Source: JBBQNY01 sp038255255 (GTDB lineage: Bacteria; Pseudomonadota; Gammaproteobacteria; Xanthomonadales; Ahniellaceae). From it: 64,000 nt of DNA. Position numbers and translations under genes: made by a program. How positions within the stretch are numbered: the stretch's first letter is position 1; each line of letters opens with the position of its first letter. The DNA is taken from positions 50,450 to 114,449 of the forward strand of contig JBBSLL010000006.1 of assembly GCA_038255255.1 (NCBI GenBank), written 5' to 3'. A model generated the notes under the pieces. The model was not told where the DNA came from, did no database searches, and was given only the letters and a program-made list of their open reading frames with translations. Of this stretch, positions 51,093 through 60,070 are shown piece after piece.

Positions 51093-54000
51093 TCACGCCG
51101 CATCTTCAGGGTCGACCTTCGGCATCACCGTCGCGTCAACCGGCTGGCCCCTAGAAGCCTCGGGAGACTTCTGTGAACTTGCAGCTTGAAGCTTCGCAAG
51201 CGCAGTCGCCCGCTTGGTCCAGTCCGAGAACGCATGACGAAGCGCCCTGTACGGGCGACCTGGCGCCAGCTTGTTGCTCAAGCGCCGCAATGCAGAATGG
51301 AAAGCAGGGTCGCTCGGAGGCAAGCTACGAAATGCGGTGGCCCAGAGCCATTTCGAGTCTACAGAGGTCTCATTGCGCTCAACCCGCAGTCGCTCCATGG
51401 TGACCAGAAAACCCAAAATCGCGATGGCGGCCTTCCTCGGGTCGGCGGTCTTGATGCCTTGGAGCAATGCCTCAATCATCGGTTTCCGTCGTGGTGTCGA
51501 CATTCCTGCCGCTTCCACGAATACCCAGAAGGGCAACACGACGAAGGACCACCCTCGCTCGATGAGGCCGGCAAGCCACTCCACGCAGAGTTCGCGACGC
51601 ACCACCCGCTGTTCACCAGCAAGGGCAATCAAGCGCTGCAACGGGGTGGTTCGGTCGGCTCCGAGTAGTCGAGCGGTTCCTCGCGTGCCGGCTTCCTCCG
51701 CCACCAGTGCCCATCCGTGCTGCCCGCACAGCGCGATCGAACTTAGCGTCCCGGCGTCGACAATGTCTTCCAGCGGCGCGCCGCGTGCGCCGAGTTCGTC
51801 GTCCGCGGCCTCGATCACTTCGCACGAGTTTGAAACGAAATCCCGGACGCGACGCCAGAAGTGCCACTGACTCTTCCGATCAGCTATCCCGTATTCACGA
51901 AACTGCAAATTGCCTTTCGGGCCGAGATACGCGAGCGCGCGCGCCCTCGCTGACTCGCGTTCCTGCAAGTACCACTGCTGGAGCGTGGCTTTCGTTTGTG
52001 GCGTAATTACAAACCGTGCTGGAAGCGCGCCGGCTAGTGCTTCGGCTTCGAGGGTAACGAGCAGCAGCAGCGTGACGGGATCTAGGACATGCCGATCAGC
52101 GGCAAAAAGCGCAGCTTCATCGGCCTGTACATCTTCGAACGTACCTTGCCCACTCACAGGCTTCCAGTCGCGACTTCGCTGCAGGAATTCGCGAGGCGAG
52201 ACGCCGAACATTTCTGCCGCGGCGGTGGCGGGAAGGCCCAGCGATTGCGCGAACGCGAGCCGCCTCTGCGTATGTTCTCCCTTCTCCTCGAGCTTCCTGC
52301 GTAACGACTCGACCGCCTCATCTGGATTCGAATGAGATATTGACTCGAGTCCACCCTCATTCAGTCCAGCAACAATGCCGACCGCTGCTGCTTGCTCGAA
52401 AAGCAACTGCTGCGGTTGGCGTATCGCATGCACCGTGTAGGTTTGACCTGCAAACGGCCCTTGCTCGAAGGTCACGAGGTCACCGATCGATTTACCCCGA
52501 GCTGGGGCGAACCAGGGCTCATCGAACGCTACTCCGGCTGCACCGTGCAGGCCCGCACCAGTGCCCCCCAGCCAAAGAAATCGCTCGTCACCCGTGCGGA
52601 TATCCTTCAGGCGGACCGCCGTATCGACCTTGATGGTGGGCGTTTGCTGGCGCTGACGAATGGCCAGGTGCACCATGGCGCCGCTGGTGCCGGCATCGAT
52701 CATCGACTGGGTGGCGCCGGCGGCGATCACCTCGTCAACTCGAGTATCCCGAAGCCGAGTGAGCGCGGCGACCAAGCCGCGGAAGCTCGATGGGGTTCTG
52801 GGTGTCGGCAGTGCTTGCTTGGCAACGAGCCGGCGCGCCTGCCTGAGTCGGCACAGCGCGTGGGACAACTGCGCGAACTGTTCCAGCAGCCAGACCGACT
52901 TGACTGCCAGCCCTGCTTCCACAGCCGAAGCTTGCAGCTGCCAAGCTTCGTCGAGTTGACCGCGCGCGTGCAGCACGGCCGATCGGTTGGCCAACGCACC
53001 GATTTCATTGGGTTGCTTCTGAAGCCACGAGAGTGAGCACGCATCCGCCTCGACCAGGCGACGATTTGCCAGCAGCACGTCAATCAAGACATCCGCAACA
53101 CCCGGATTGACGCGTCCGTCCAGCTGCGCGGCAGTACGGAGCGACGGCAGCAGCGCGGCGGCTTCAAGTCCGTGCCGCTGGTCGCGCAATAGAGCGGCGA
53201 TGGTTGCCTTTTCCTCGCACTCCAGATGGAGGTCCGCCGCCTCGGCCACCTGACGTGCTATCGCAGAAGCACGCTCGTGCAAGTTGGGATCGCGCAGGTG
53301 CTCGATGAGGAATTGGGTCGCCATGGACGTCGCAGTACCCAGATCGGCGAGCACTGACTCAAGCACCGCTTCTGGGAGTTCGCCCGGATGATCGAGGCGA
53401 AGCAACCCGTAGCGCGCCCGGTCGCGCTGGGCGTCGAGCGCAAGTGGATTCGTGAGGACCGACTCAAACCACGTTCGCGCATCGTCGGGACACTCCGCAC
53501 GCAGCTGGAGTAGCCCCACTAGTAGCCCGATTTCGGGATCTGCGGGTGCTTCGCGCTCAATCGCGCCCATTTCCACTGGAACGTCATGACGCAGGACGAG
53601 GCGTAGCCAGCGTTGCCACATCTCGATGTCCGCCGCGTCGACCTCAATGGCCTCCCGTGCGCGCAGCATGCACTCGTCCACATGGCCGAGAATGCTGTTC
53701 GCGATAGCAAGATTGCTAAGTAAGGCCTGCCGCGCGGGCACGCTTTCCATCGAGTTCGCCGACAGGCGCAGATACTCGAGTTCAGCACGCCCGCGCTCTG
53801 CGACCGCACGATCAAAGTCGTCACGTCCATTGCGCCAGTTGCCAGGCAACTGCTGAACAGCCAGCGCTATGCGGGCTGTGCCAATCGAGAGGGTGCGCAT
53901 GCTGGAGTTGGGCGCGGCACCCGCCGCACTCCGCTCGAACCAATCGACCGCCTCGGCATATCGCTCGCGCTCCATCGCGACGTCGCCCAGGACTCGAGCA

Positions 54001-55058
54001 ACATCCGGCAACGTTCGGAGCGAATCCGGAACCCGATCCAATAATTCTTCGTAGCTGAGGGAAGCATCGGCCGTTGCCGAAACCAGCACGTTGATGGCAG
54101 TAACGTATCCGCGTGAATTGGAATCGGCCGCAGCGGTTGCCTTTGCGAGCAGTTGCGAGGAACGTCGGTGGTCACCGAGTCGCGCGGCCGCGATTCCGGA
54201 AACAGCTAGGAGATCTGCAGCCGGATCGGGCGTCTGTTCCGCGACTGCGGTACTGCCGGCAAAATCTCCTGCGGCAAACAATGCCCTGGCGCGCAGTAGC
54301 GCGATCTCACTTTCGTCTCCGTCAAGCACACTGGAGCGGTCCAGAAGTGCCAGAGCACTGTGAGGTCGGCCCCCATCCAGAAGCCCATAGCCCTCCTTCG
54401 CCAGTGCAGATCGTGGAGCGGACGTCGGCGACGCCGCAGAAGCGCCGATCGGCGAGGATTCTCCGGTCCTATGCTCAAGGATCGCGCGGACGACTTTGGT
54501 CGGCACAGAGTCGAAGAACCGATGGCCGAAGCCGTGCTGCTCCAGATACTCTTTTAGATCCTCTTCGAACCAGATTTGAACGCTGTTCTGCCCGTGGAGC
54601 TTCGCCTGGTTGGCGGTAGCAATCAGCTTCCCGTCGCGGCGGAGGGTGGTAACGAAGATGAGCGCTTGCAGCGGTGGATCAATCTCGTGCGCGGCTTCCA
54701 CTTCCTTCGCGAAATCCTTCGCGGTCAATTTCTTCGTGAGGTAACGCTTGCATTGCGCGGCAATCCAGCGGCCATCGCCCGCACGCAGGATGACGTCGAT
54801 GCCGTGTTGAGCTTGACCTGAGCGGCCGAAGCGCTGCGCAGGCAACGGTGATTTGAACATCACCTCCAACAATTCGCGGCTGAGCGATTCGAGCTCGTCG
54901 GGCTCAGGTAAGAGCAGTCCCGCCCTATTGCCGAACACGAGAGACTGCCTGGCGTCGCGACGACATGCTCGGAGGCTGTCGCCTTCCCGACGGAGGTGCC
55001 GGCGAGGCGAGCGCATCAGTAGCCGGTCGAATGCGTCCGGTCCTTTGAAGATGCCCAC
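51093..55058 (-). CDS. Giant Mrr-nuclease / helical-repeat / Gre-like / PIN-like protein
   Basis: It encodes 1321 residues. Residues about 50-165 form an Mrr-type restriction nuclease domain: GIDVIL with Asp88, then W-I-A-A-Q-C-K-R-Y with Gln102-x-Lys104, the D-Q-x-K catalytic order. About 215-760 are tetratricopeptide-like helical repeats. About 808-895 resemble the C-terminal domain of GreA/GreB-type factors (VRLKDIRTGDE, then SIGDLVTFEQGPFAGQTYTV). About 985-1180 have spaced acidic residues (D993, D1101, E1121-E1122) and ALVAEEAGTR, compatible with a PIN-like RNase. It is last in a five-gene operon. The start is uncertain: GTG 55058, ATG 55016 or a later GTG. A nucleic-acid-targeting effector is inferred. 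Confidence 0.7.
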   Translation of the reverse strand: MGIFKGPDAFDRLLMRSPRRHLRREGDSLRACRRDARQSLVFGNRAGLLLPEPDELESLSRELLEVMFKSPLPAQRFGRSGQAQHGIDVILRAGDGRWIAAQCKRYLTKKLTAKDFAKEVEAAHEIDPPLQALIFVTTLRRDGKLIATANQAKLHGQNSVQIWFEEDLKEYLEQHGFGHRFFDSVPTKVVRAILEHRTGESSPIGASAASPTSAPRSALAKEGYGLLDGGRPHSALALLDRSSVLDGDESEIALLRARALFAAGDFAGSTAVAEQTPDPAADLLAVSGIAAARLGDHRRSSQLLAKATAAADSNSRGYVTAINVLVSATADASLSYEELLDRVPDSLRTLPDVARVLGDVAMERERYAEAVDWFERSAAGAAPNSSMRTLSIGTARIALAVQQLPGNWRNGRDDFDRAVAERGRAELEYLRLSANSMESVPARQALLSNLAIANSILGHVDECMLRAREAIEVDAADIEMWQRWLRLVLRHDVPVEMGAIEREAPADPEIGLLVGLLQLRAECPDDARTWFESVLTNPLALDAQRDRARYGLLRLDHPGELPEAVLESVLADLGTATSMATQFLIEHLRDPNLHERASAIARQVAEAADLHLECEEKATIAALLRDQRHGLEAAALLPSLRTAAQLDGRVNPGVADVLIDVLLANRRLVEADACSLSWLQKQPNEIGALANRSAVLHARGQLDEAWQLQASAVEAGLAVKSVWLLEQFAQLSHALCRLRQARRLVAKQALPTPRTPSSFRGLVAALTRLRDTRVDEVIAAGATQSMIDAGTSGAMVHLAIRQRQQTPTIKVDTAVRLKDIRTGDERFLWLGGTGAGLHGAAGVAFDEPWFAPARGKSIGDLVTFEQGPFAGQTYTVHAIRQPQQLLFEQAAAVGIVAGLNEGGLESISHSNPDEAVESLRRKLEEKGEHTQRRLAFAQSLGLPATAAAEMFGVSPREFLQRSRDWKPVSGQGTFEDVQADEAALFAADRHVLDPVTLLLLVTLEAEALAGALPARFVITPQTKATLQQWYLQERESARARALAYLGPKGNLQFREYGIADRKSQWHFWRRVRDFVSNSCEVIEAADDELGARGAPLEDIVDAGTLSSIALCGQHGWALVAEEAGTRGTARLLGADRTTPLQRLIALAGEQRVVRRELCVEWLAGLIERGWSFVVLPFWVFVEAAGMSTPRRKPMIEALLQGIKTADPRKAAIAILGFLVTMERLRVERNETSVDSKWLWATAFRSLPPSDPAFHSALRRLSNKLAPGRPYRALRHAFSDWTKRATALAKLQAASSQKSPEASRGQPVDATVMPKVDPEDAA

Positions 55059-55133
55059 ATATCGTCCGCATCTGGGCGAACATGCAAGGAATTGCGGGAC
55101 GTTTCGCCTCGACGGCGCTACGCATGGTGGACA

Positions 55134-55661
55134 TCAGCCATCGCGATCTTCGAATGCGCGCTGTAGCGCCGTCCTGAACGAGGCTTGCGGGGTCAGTTTC
55201 ACGGCCTGCCCGTGGGTGGTGTGCAACACGACCCGAAGACTCCAGACGTCGCGACGCGATCTCACGACAGCGCCTCCGGCTCGCTCACGCATCCAGGTTT
55301 GTGCGATTTCCAGCGGCAGATGCCACTGACAGCTTTCGCCGTCCTTCAGCACCTTGGGAATCGGCGTCGGGAACGCGTCGGGCATGATGACAACCTGATA
55401 GGTGCGCCGCCGAAAATGCCCCACACGGATGCTGATCTCATTGAACGTTGCAGTCCGAAAGCCGACGTTCGTGGCGTGCAGGCAAATGACCTCACGCGGA
55501 CCTTGGGTCTCTCCGATGAGGGTGGAAATTCCCACCGATCCGCGGATGCGGAGTCGTTCCGATTTGCGGGCAAGCAGCAACGCGACGATGGCCGCCGCCA
55601 AGGAGCCGATCCCTGACATCCAGTCGGCAACCGAGCCCCAGGCCATCCCCGTCGTCGCCAT
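55134..55661 (-). CDS. Unrecognised single-pass membrane protein
   Basis: It encodes 175 residues. A transmembrane segment (about 10-30) is followed by a basic stretch and a beta-rich domain with IRGSVGISTLIGET, then VICLHATNVGFRTATFNEI and VVLHTTHGQ. That domain resembles small immunoglobulin-like cytoplasmic domains. It lies 13 bases after the upstream gene and 75 before the giant effector, so it is probably the membrane partner of that protein. Family unknown. Confidence 0.65.
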   Translation of the reverse strand: MATTGMAWGSVADWMSGIGSLAAAIVALLLARKSERLRIRGSVGISTLIGETQGPREVICLHATNVGFRTATFNEISIRVGHFRRRTYQVVIMPDAFPTPIPKVLKDGESCQWHLPLEIAQTWMRERAGGAVVRSRRDVWSLRVVLHTTHGQAVKLTPQASFRTALQRAFEDRDG

Positions 55662-55674
55662 GGTCCTGCAGCCG

Positions 55675-56154
55675 TCACGCCGCTTTCTGTACGCGCTGCT
55701 GCAGCTCGATGACGTCGAGCGTGAAATCGAGCGGCATCAGAATTGGCTGCGACGGCTGACGCTTGTCGTTGTACACGTCGACATCGGTCTTGAGCTGCAC
55801 GCAGTCATTCACTACCTGGTTTCTGCGCTGGGCAAAGGACTTCACGAAGTGGGAATGCGGCGCGTTCGGGTCATCGATGTCGCCCCACAGCGACAGCGTG
55901 GTGTTGCCCTGCTTCTGGGTAGTGGCGTGCTTGGCGCGATAACGCCGCCCGAGCCGGTCGACGCGATATTCCTCGCGAAAGACCTGCGCTATATCGGCCG
56001 CGATGATATCGACCACCGTTCGCAGGTTCGGCTTGTGCAGGCCGTTGCGATAGGCCCATTCGGCCACCGCGTGGGTGTCGAGCAGCCCTTCATCACCCAC
56101 TTCCTGGCGATAGCGCTCGACGTAGTCCTTGACTGAGTTGGAATAACCAGACAT
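55675..56154 (-). CDS. Unrecognised soluble protein in the toxin-nuclease operon
   Basis: This 159-residue protein starts at ATG 56154, 11 bases after the antitoxin stop. It has a helical N-terminus (NSVKDYVERYRQEVGDEG), a segment IIAADIAQVFREEYRVDR, and a later region with SHFVKSFAQRRNQVVNDCVQL. It has no transmembrane part and no catalytic motif. The operon position suggests an adaptor or third component of the HigBA-like system. Confidence 0.65.
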   Translation of the reverse strand: MSGYSNSVKDYVERYRQEVGDEGLLDTHAVAEWAYRNGLHKPNLRTVVDIIAADIAQVFREEYRVDRLGRRYRAKHATTQKQGNTTLSLWGDIDDPNAPHSHFVKSFAQRRNQVVNDCVQLKTDVDVYNDKRQPSQPILMPLDFTLDVIELQQRVQKAA

Positions 56155-56165
56155 GGCGAATCCTC

Positions 56166-57281
56166 TTATGCGGTGTGGACAACGCCCCAACCGTCGGTCA
56201 GCGCACTCGCCGACACAAAGGAGCGGACTTTGACTTGGTGCTTGCGGAACAGGTCATAGCGGCCAAGGCGCCGCTGCAGCTGACCGACGACAATGCCGGG
56301 GTGCACATTGATGCGCTGTGCGAACAGCAACACGCGCTCTTCCGCGACGAAGGGACCCACGCGTGCCAAAAAACCCGCCATCTCCGCGTCGGACACGCAG
56401 AATTCCTCGGCTTCGCGGTTCGCCACCACTTCTTCCTCGTTGGCGGTCACGGTGGACGAATCGTCGAGGTCCTGGTCGAGAATGAATCCCTGTTCACGCC
56501 CATGCCCGCAGAGCACATGCTCGAGCTCGTGCCTAAGCACGAACCAGAAGTTATCGATCCGGTCCAGGCGCAGCGACAGCGCGACCACCGGCTGACTCGG
56601 GCTCAGCCAGAAGCACCCGCCATCGATCTTGGAACCGGGGATCGCTTCGACCACGACGAAACGGACGCCCGACTCGGTCAAGATGCGCGGCACCTGGCGT
56701 GTCTCCTCGGGCGCGGACAGCAGTGCCGACAGTCGCGGCAGTGCCTGCCGCAGCCGCTCGGCGGTGTAGCCGTGCACCACCGATGCAGCGGCTAACTGCC
56801 GGGCACGGTGCAGCCACGCCACCTGGCGGGGAGTCGGCGGTGCCTCCGCGTTCGCCTTCTTGGCGGCGTGGCAAAACACCGACTCTTCCGACAGCCCCTT
56901 GAGCCCGTAGAAGTCGAGGAACTGCTGCTCGAGGACCTCAATACTGTTCGAGGCCTCGATCCAGCCCCGGCGGATCATCTCGCGCACCGGAAACCGCTCG
57001 TAGAGGCGCGCGCGGCGTGCGACGAGGCCGTCAGGGGTGCGCACGCGGGAAAGTTGGTACTGACTCTCGAGGTTCATCCAGAGCTCGGCCCCCGTGCCGA
57101 GCGAATCGCCCAGCTGGACTGCGGTCTCGGGGGTGATGCCCTTCTTGCCGGCGATGATCTCGTTGATGAGCCGCACCGGGCGGCCCATGATCTCGGCCAG
57201 CTCGGTCTGCGACCAGCCGCGTGCTTCAAGCTCGTCCTTGAGGAATTCGCCCGGCGGGAACGTTTCGGCGACGGTGTTCAT
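56166..57281 (-). CDS. HigA-like antitoxin fused to ImmA/IrrE metallopeptidase
   Basis: It encodes 371 residues from ATG 57281. The N-terminal helix-turn-helix (about 22-70: WSQTELAEIMGRPVRLINEIIAGKKG) is a HigA/XRE domain. The C-terminal half holds the zinc-protease motif H-E-L-E-H in FVLRHELEHVLCGHG (near 255-265) and a later E for the third ligand. The gene follows the HigB-like toxin gene by 20 bp. ImmA proteases cleave repressors in other mobile elements, so this antitoxin may be released proteolytically on damage or infection. Confidence 0.82.
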   Translation of the reverse strand: MNTVAETFPPGEFLKDELEARGWSQTELAEIMGRPVRLINEIIAGKKGITPETAVQLGDSLGTGAELWMNLESQYQLSRVRTPDGLVARRARLYERFPVREMIRRGWIEASNSIEVLEQQFLDFYGLKGLSEESVFCHAAKKANAEAPPTPRQVAWLHRARQLAAASVVHGYTAERLRQALPRLSALLSAPEETRQVPRILTESGVRFVVVEAIPGSKIDGGCFWLSPSQPVVALSLRLDRIDNFWFVLRHELEHVLCGHGREQGFILDQDLDDSSTVTANEEEVVANREAEEFCVSDAEMAGFLARVGPFVAEERVLLFAQRINVHPGIVVGQLQRRLGRYDLFRKHQVKVRSFVSASALTDGWGVVHTA

Positions 57282-57301
57282 GCAGATGGCCTCGACGTGG
57301 G

Positions 57302-57598
57302 TCAGTGGTAATCCGTGATCGACACGATCACGACGGTCTTGCCGGACGCCTCGGTCCGGAGCTTGAGGATCAGGCGCCATTGATCGTTGAGCCGCATCGA
57401 GTTTTGTCCCACGCGATCCGCCTTGAGCTTTTCGAAGTGCAGAGACTTCATGGCGTAGAAGGTTCGTTCATCGGGTGCCGCACGGATGACCTGAATGCGC
57501 TTGCGGAAGGCCTTGACCACGCCCGGTTCAAATCCGGCGGTGAACCTGGCGTCGGTTTCCAGTCGTGAGAGCGAGGGATCTTCAAACTCGACATCCAT
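57302..57598 (-). CDS. HigB/RelE-superfamily toxin
   Basis: It encodes 98 residues. FRKRIQVIRAAPDERTFYAMKSLHFEKLKAD and the C-terminal MRLNDQWRLILKL with VVIVSITDYH at the end are the HigB layout; the Arg, Lys, Gln-Trp-Arg and terminal His/Tyr residues form the mRNase site of the family. The toxin gene precedes the antitoxin, typical of higBA. It should cleave translated mRNA unless bound by HigA. It heads the five-gene operon; an operator palindrome lies 33 bp upstream. Confidence 0.82.
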   Translation of the reverse strand: MDVEFEDPSLSRLETDARFTAGFEPGVVKAFRKRIQVIRAAPDERTFYAMKSLHFEKLKADRVGQNSMRLNDQWRLILKLRTEASGKTVVIVSITDYH

Positions 57599-57630
57599 GT
57601 CTGGGGCCGGGCTGCGTGTCTAGAATGGCG

Positions 57631-57651
57631 CTATTACACTATCTGTAATAG
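57631..57651. promoter_or_regulatory. Palindromic operator upstream of the HigBA-like operon
   Basis: CTATTACA (57631-57638) and TGTAATAG (57644-57651) are perfect 8-bp arms around five bases, just upstream of the toxin ATG on the minus strand. On that strand TGTAAT can act as a -10 box, so bound antitoxin would block transcription. Confidence 0.65.
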
Positions 57652-57742
57652 TGGGTGTCAACCATTTCACGCAGGGCGTTCATGCACGCCATGGTCGTTG
57701 CCTGATACTGACGACTTGCGGGTTTCGTACCGTTCGACAGGG

Positions 57743-57792
57743 TCGGAGCGCCGAGTTCCGACGCTAGGCGGGATAAACCTTTATTATCCCGT
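57743..57792. repeat. Two consecutive inverted repeats, candidate resolution site
   Basis: GTCGGA (57743-57748) / TCCGAC (57758-57763) is followed by CGGGATAA (57770-57777) / TTATCCCG (57785-57792), 8-bp arms around 7 bases. Arm and spacer sizes fit a tyrosine-recombinase core site, and a KfrA/TnpT-like gene starts 95 bp away. A regulatory site is the alternative. GCGGGATAA recurs at 59051-59059. Confidence 0.4.
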
Positions 57793-57834
57793 GTGCAATG
57801 GACGCTAGATCGCGTGCCGAAAGCTCGATTGTGT

Positions 57835-57859
57835 ATTACGTAATTACATGGTATGTAAT
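57835..57859. promoter_or_regulatory. Overlapping palindromes before the KfrA/TnpT-like gene
   Basis: ATTACGTAAT (57835-57844) is a perfect palindrome; ATTACAT (57843-57849) and ATGTAAT (57853-57859) form a second overlapping one. They lie 28-52 bp before the start codon and are likely operators for the encoded DNA-binding protein. The TTAC/GTAA motif is shared with the HigBA-like operator. Confidence 0.55.
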
Positions 57860-57886
57860 ATGTTACGAAATACAACGAGACCGGAC

Positions 57887-58930
57887 ATGGCACGTGGAGG
57901 CTTGAGCAAGGGTGAGGTTCAGCGGGCTCGCGACGCGTTGCGCGCCCAAGGTACGCATCCATCGGTTGACGCCCTGCGAATCGCGCTCGGCAATACCGGT
58001 TCCAAGACCACCATCCATCGCTTCCTCAAGGAAATCGAAGAAGACGAAGCCGCGGCCCCTGGCGCGAAGGTAGCGGTCAGCGAAGCCCTCCAGGACCTGG
58101 TCACGCGCTTGGCCGCGCGCCTACATGAGGAAGCTGAAGTCCTCATCGCCGAGGCGAAGGTTCTGGCCGATGCGCGGGCGCAGGAAGCGAACGATGCACT
58201 GGAGCGGCAGCAGCAGGAATCGCTTGCTTTCAGCACACAACTTCAGAGAACAGAAGTCGCGCTACACGCGAAATCCTCCGAGCTCGCGACGAGCCGGCAG
58301 GCGTTGGCAGAGGCAACCCTCACTGTCGGCACGCTGGAAGAGCGCGTCTCGGGTCTGACCGCTCGGCTGGCGGAACACGAAGCCCACGCACAATCCCTCG
58401 AAGAGAAGCACCGCCACGCGCGCGAGGCGCTCGAACATTACCGCACGTCCGTCAAGGAGCAACGCGCCCAGGAACAACTCCGTCACGAGCATCAGGTGCA
58501 AGAGTTGCAGGTGGCGCTCCGTCAGGCCAACGATGGCCTGACCGCCAAGAACCACGACCTGCTGCAGCTCAATCGGGACAATGTGCGCCTGCTGGAAGCC
58601 AACGGCCGAGGCGAGAAGGAACTTGGTGATGCGCGGTCCAAGATCGAGCGCCAGCAACGCAAGTTGGACGAACAACTGGTCACCGCCGCAGAACTCAAGA
58701 CCTTGCAGCAGCGGTGGTCACAGGACCTCCAGGTGATCGAGACTCTCCGTGCCGAACTGGCCGGTGCGCGTGAATACCTGGTTCGTGAATCAGCGAGTCG
58801 ACATCAAGCCGAGACTGCGGCCGCGGCGGCAACATCCCGTGCCGAAACGGTTGAAGCGCTGCTCAATCGGCTGGAACTGCGCCAGAAGCAACCTCCAAAG
58901 TCCGCGCAGCTGGCGATTTCTAGCGTGTAG
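57887..58930 (+). CDS. KfrA/TnpT-like coiled-coil DNA-binding protein
   Basis: It encodes 347 residues from ATG 57887; an upstream in-frame ATG at 57848 lies inside operator palindromes. The N-terminal 60 residues (KGEVQRARDALRAQGTHPSV, then IALGNTGSKTTIHRFLKEIE) form a KfrA_N-type DNA-binding domain. The rest to about 335 is continuous coiled coil. In plasmids KfrA is a self-regulated segregation or scaffold protein. In Tn4651-type transposons the coiled-coil protein TnpT aids cointegrate resolution. A TnpS/TnpI-like recombinase in the same island makes the TnpT role plausible. Confidence 0.7.
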   Translation: MARGGLSKGEVQRARDALRAQGTHPSVDALRIALGNTGSKTTIHRFLKEIEEDEAAAPGAKVAVSEALQDLVTRLAARLHEEAEVLIAEAKVLADARAQEANDALERQQQESLAFSTQLQRTEVALHAKSSELATSRQALAEATLTVGTLEERVSGLTARLAEHEAHAQSLEEKHRHAREALEHYRTSVKEQRAQEQLRHEHQVQELQVALRQANDGLTAKNHDLLQLNRDNVRLLEANGRGEKELGDARSKIERQQRKLDEQLVTAAELKTLQQRWSQDLQVIETLRAELAGAREYLVRESASRHQAETAAAAATSRAETVEALLNRLELRQKQPPKSAQLAISSV

Positions 58931-59109
58931 GCAGCGCGTCGCGAACGGCGCAGTATTCTGCATGTGATCTCGTACATGCAGAGTCGTCGCGCGGGTCTCT
59001 GGACGCTGGGGAAGCAGGACTTATCTCGCAACTCCGCCCTGAGCCGAAATGCGGGATAATTCCATGCATATCAACCACATAACAGTCCGTTTTGGGGGCG
59101 TGGAAGGTA

Positions 59110-59817
59110 ATGACACCCCTCGAAAAGTTGAAGCGACGATCCATCGAGGACTTTCGAGAGGAACCGCAATTCTTTCAGGCGCTGCTCGACGCCACGGTGT
59201 TTGTCCACGCGCCGGTCTCGGACGACCACAGTCGTTTGCGTCTGCTGCAGTTCGTGCGACCCGACGGTTTAACGGTGTTGCCCTTCTTCAGCCGCCAAGA
59301 AGAGGCGGAGCGTGCGGCGCAACACGCTGCGCGCGTGATCACCCTGACAGGGCGTCAGCTCTTCGAGCTGACGCGCGGGGCGATATTGATGCTCGATCCC
59401 AACGAGACCAGTTGCACGCTGTATCCGGAAGAGATCGCGGCATTGCTCGATGACGGCACGGTCGCCAGGATTGAATTCACCAACCTGGCAGAAGGCGAGC
59501 AACTCGAACTTCAACCCGGGGTAGTGCCAACGGCCATTCTGGATATCGTTCGTGAAGAGTTGCGGCGTCTACCCGCGGCCGAGACCGCCTACTTGGCTCG
59601 AATCCGCAAGGCCCATGCCGATCTGCCGTTTTCAGTTCTGATCGTGGTGATGGTGGCGGCCCGAGAGTCCGAGCATGTTGTCCGGGCGCTCGCCACAAGG
59701 TTGCAGACCTGCGGAGCCGAGTTGGATGAGGCGATCGATCTGGCGACTTTCGATCCGGCGGAAGGAACGCCCTCCTGGCTGAGCCAGGCCTCGCTCGATC
59801 CCTTTTACGCGAGATGA
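59110..59817 (+). CDS. SseB-family protein
   Basis: It encodes 235 residues, with GGAAGG just before the ATG. The N-terminal half has the SseB pattern: FFQALLDATVFVHAP, then LPFFSRQEEAERAA, and a stretch with GRQLFELTRGAILMLDPNE. A C-terminal SseB domain follows (about 140-235) with AYLARIRKAHADLPFSV. SseB is linked to serine sensitivity in E. coli but its mechanism is unclear. It appears to be an ordinary chromosomal gene beyond the mobile island. Confidence 0.8.
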   Translation: MTPLEKLKRRSIEDFREEPQFFQALLDATVFVHAPVSDDHSRLRLLQFVRPDGLTVLPFFSRQEEAERAAQHAARVITLTGRQLFELTRGAILMLDPNETSCTLYPEEIAALLDDGTVARIEFTNLAEGEQLELQPGVVPTAILDIVREELRRLPAAETAYLARIRKAHADLPFSVLIVVMVAARESEHVVRALATRLQTCGAELDEAIDLATFDPAEGTPSWLSQASLDPFYAR

Positions 59818-60070
59818 CCCAGTGCCGCTCGGGAACACCTTGGAGGAAACGTGTGTTTTGTCAGAGAGATGCCGGCGATCTTGCGTCAGATAGCAGCTTC
59901 GCTGTCACCAGGCCGGCTAGAAGCGACGGCGTAGTCCGACAGACCCCCTCCTTGCCGTTGGCGGAACTACGCGTCTGCAGCCGGGTCGATAGAGGCATCG
60001 AATGACCCGCGCAGTGGCAGTGGTGCTTGCGTCGGTCATCCACTCGCTCTAGAGGCGTAGTATCCAGATC

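Noticed and set aside
57639..57962. 107-codon minus-strand frame
   Set aside because: It covers operator palindromes and the KfrA/TnpT-like start and has no recognisable content.
59051..59100. GCGGGATAA and a G-run as a possible transposon end
   Set aside because: It resembles long terminal repeats of some Tn3-family elements, but no matching inverted copy was found near the transposase end, so the boundary is not called.
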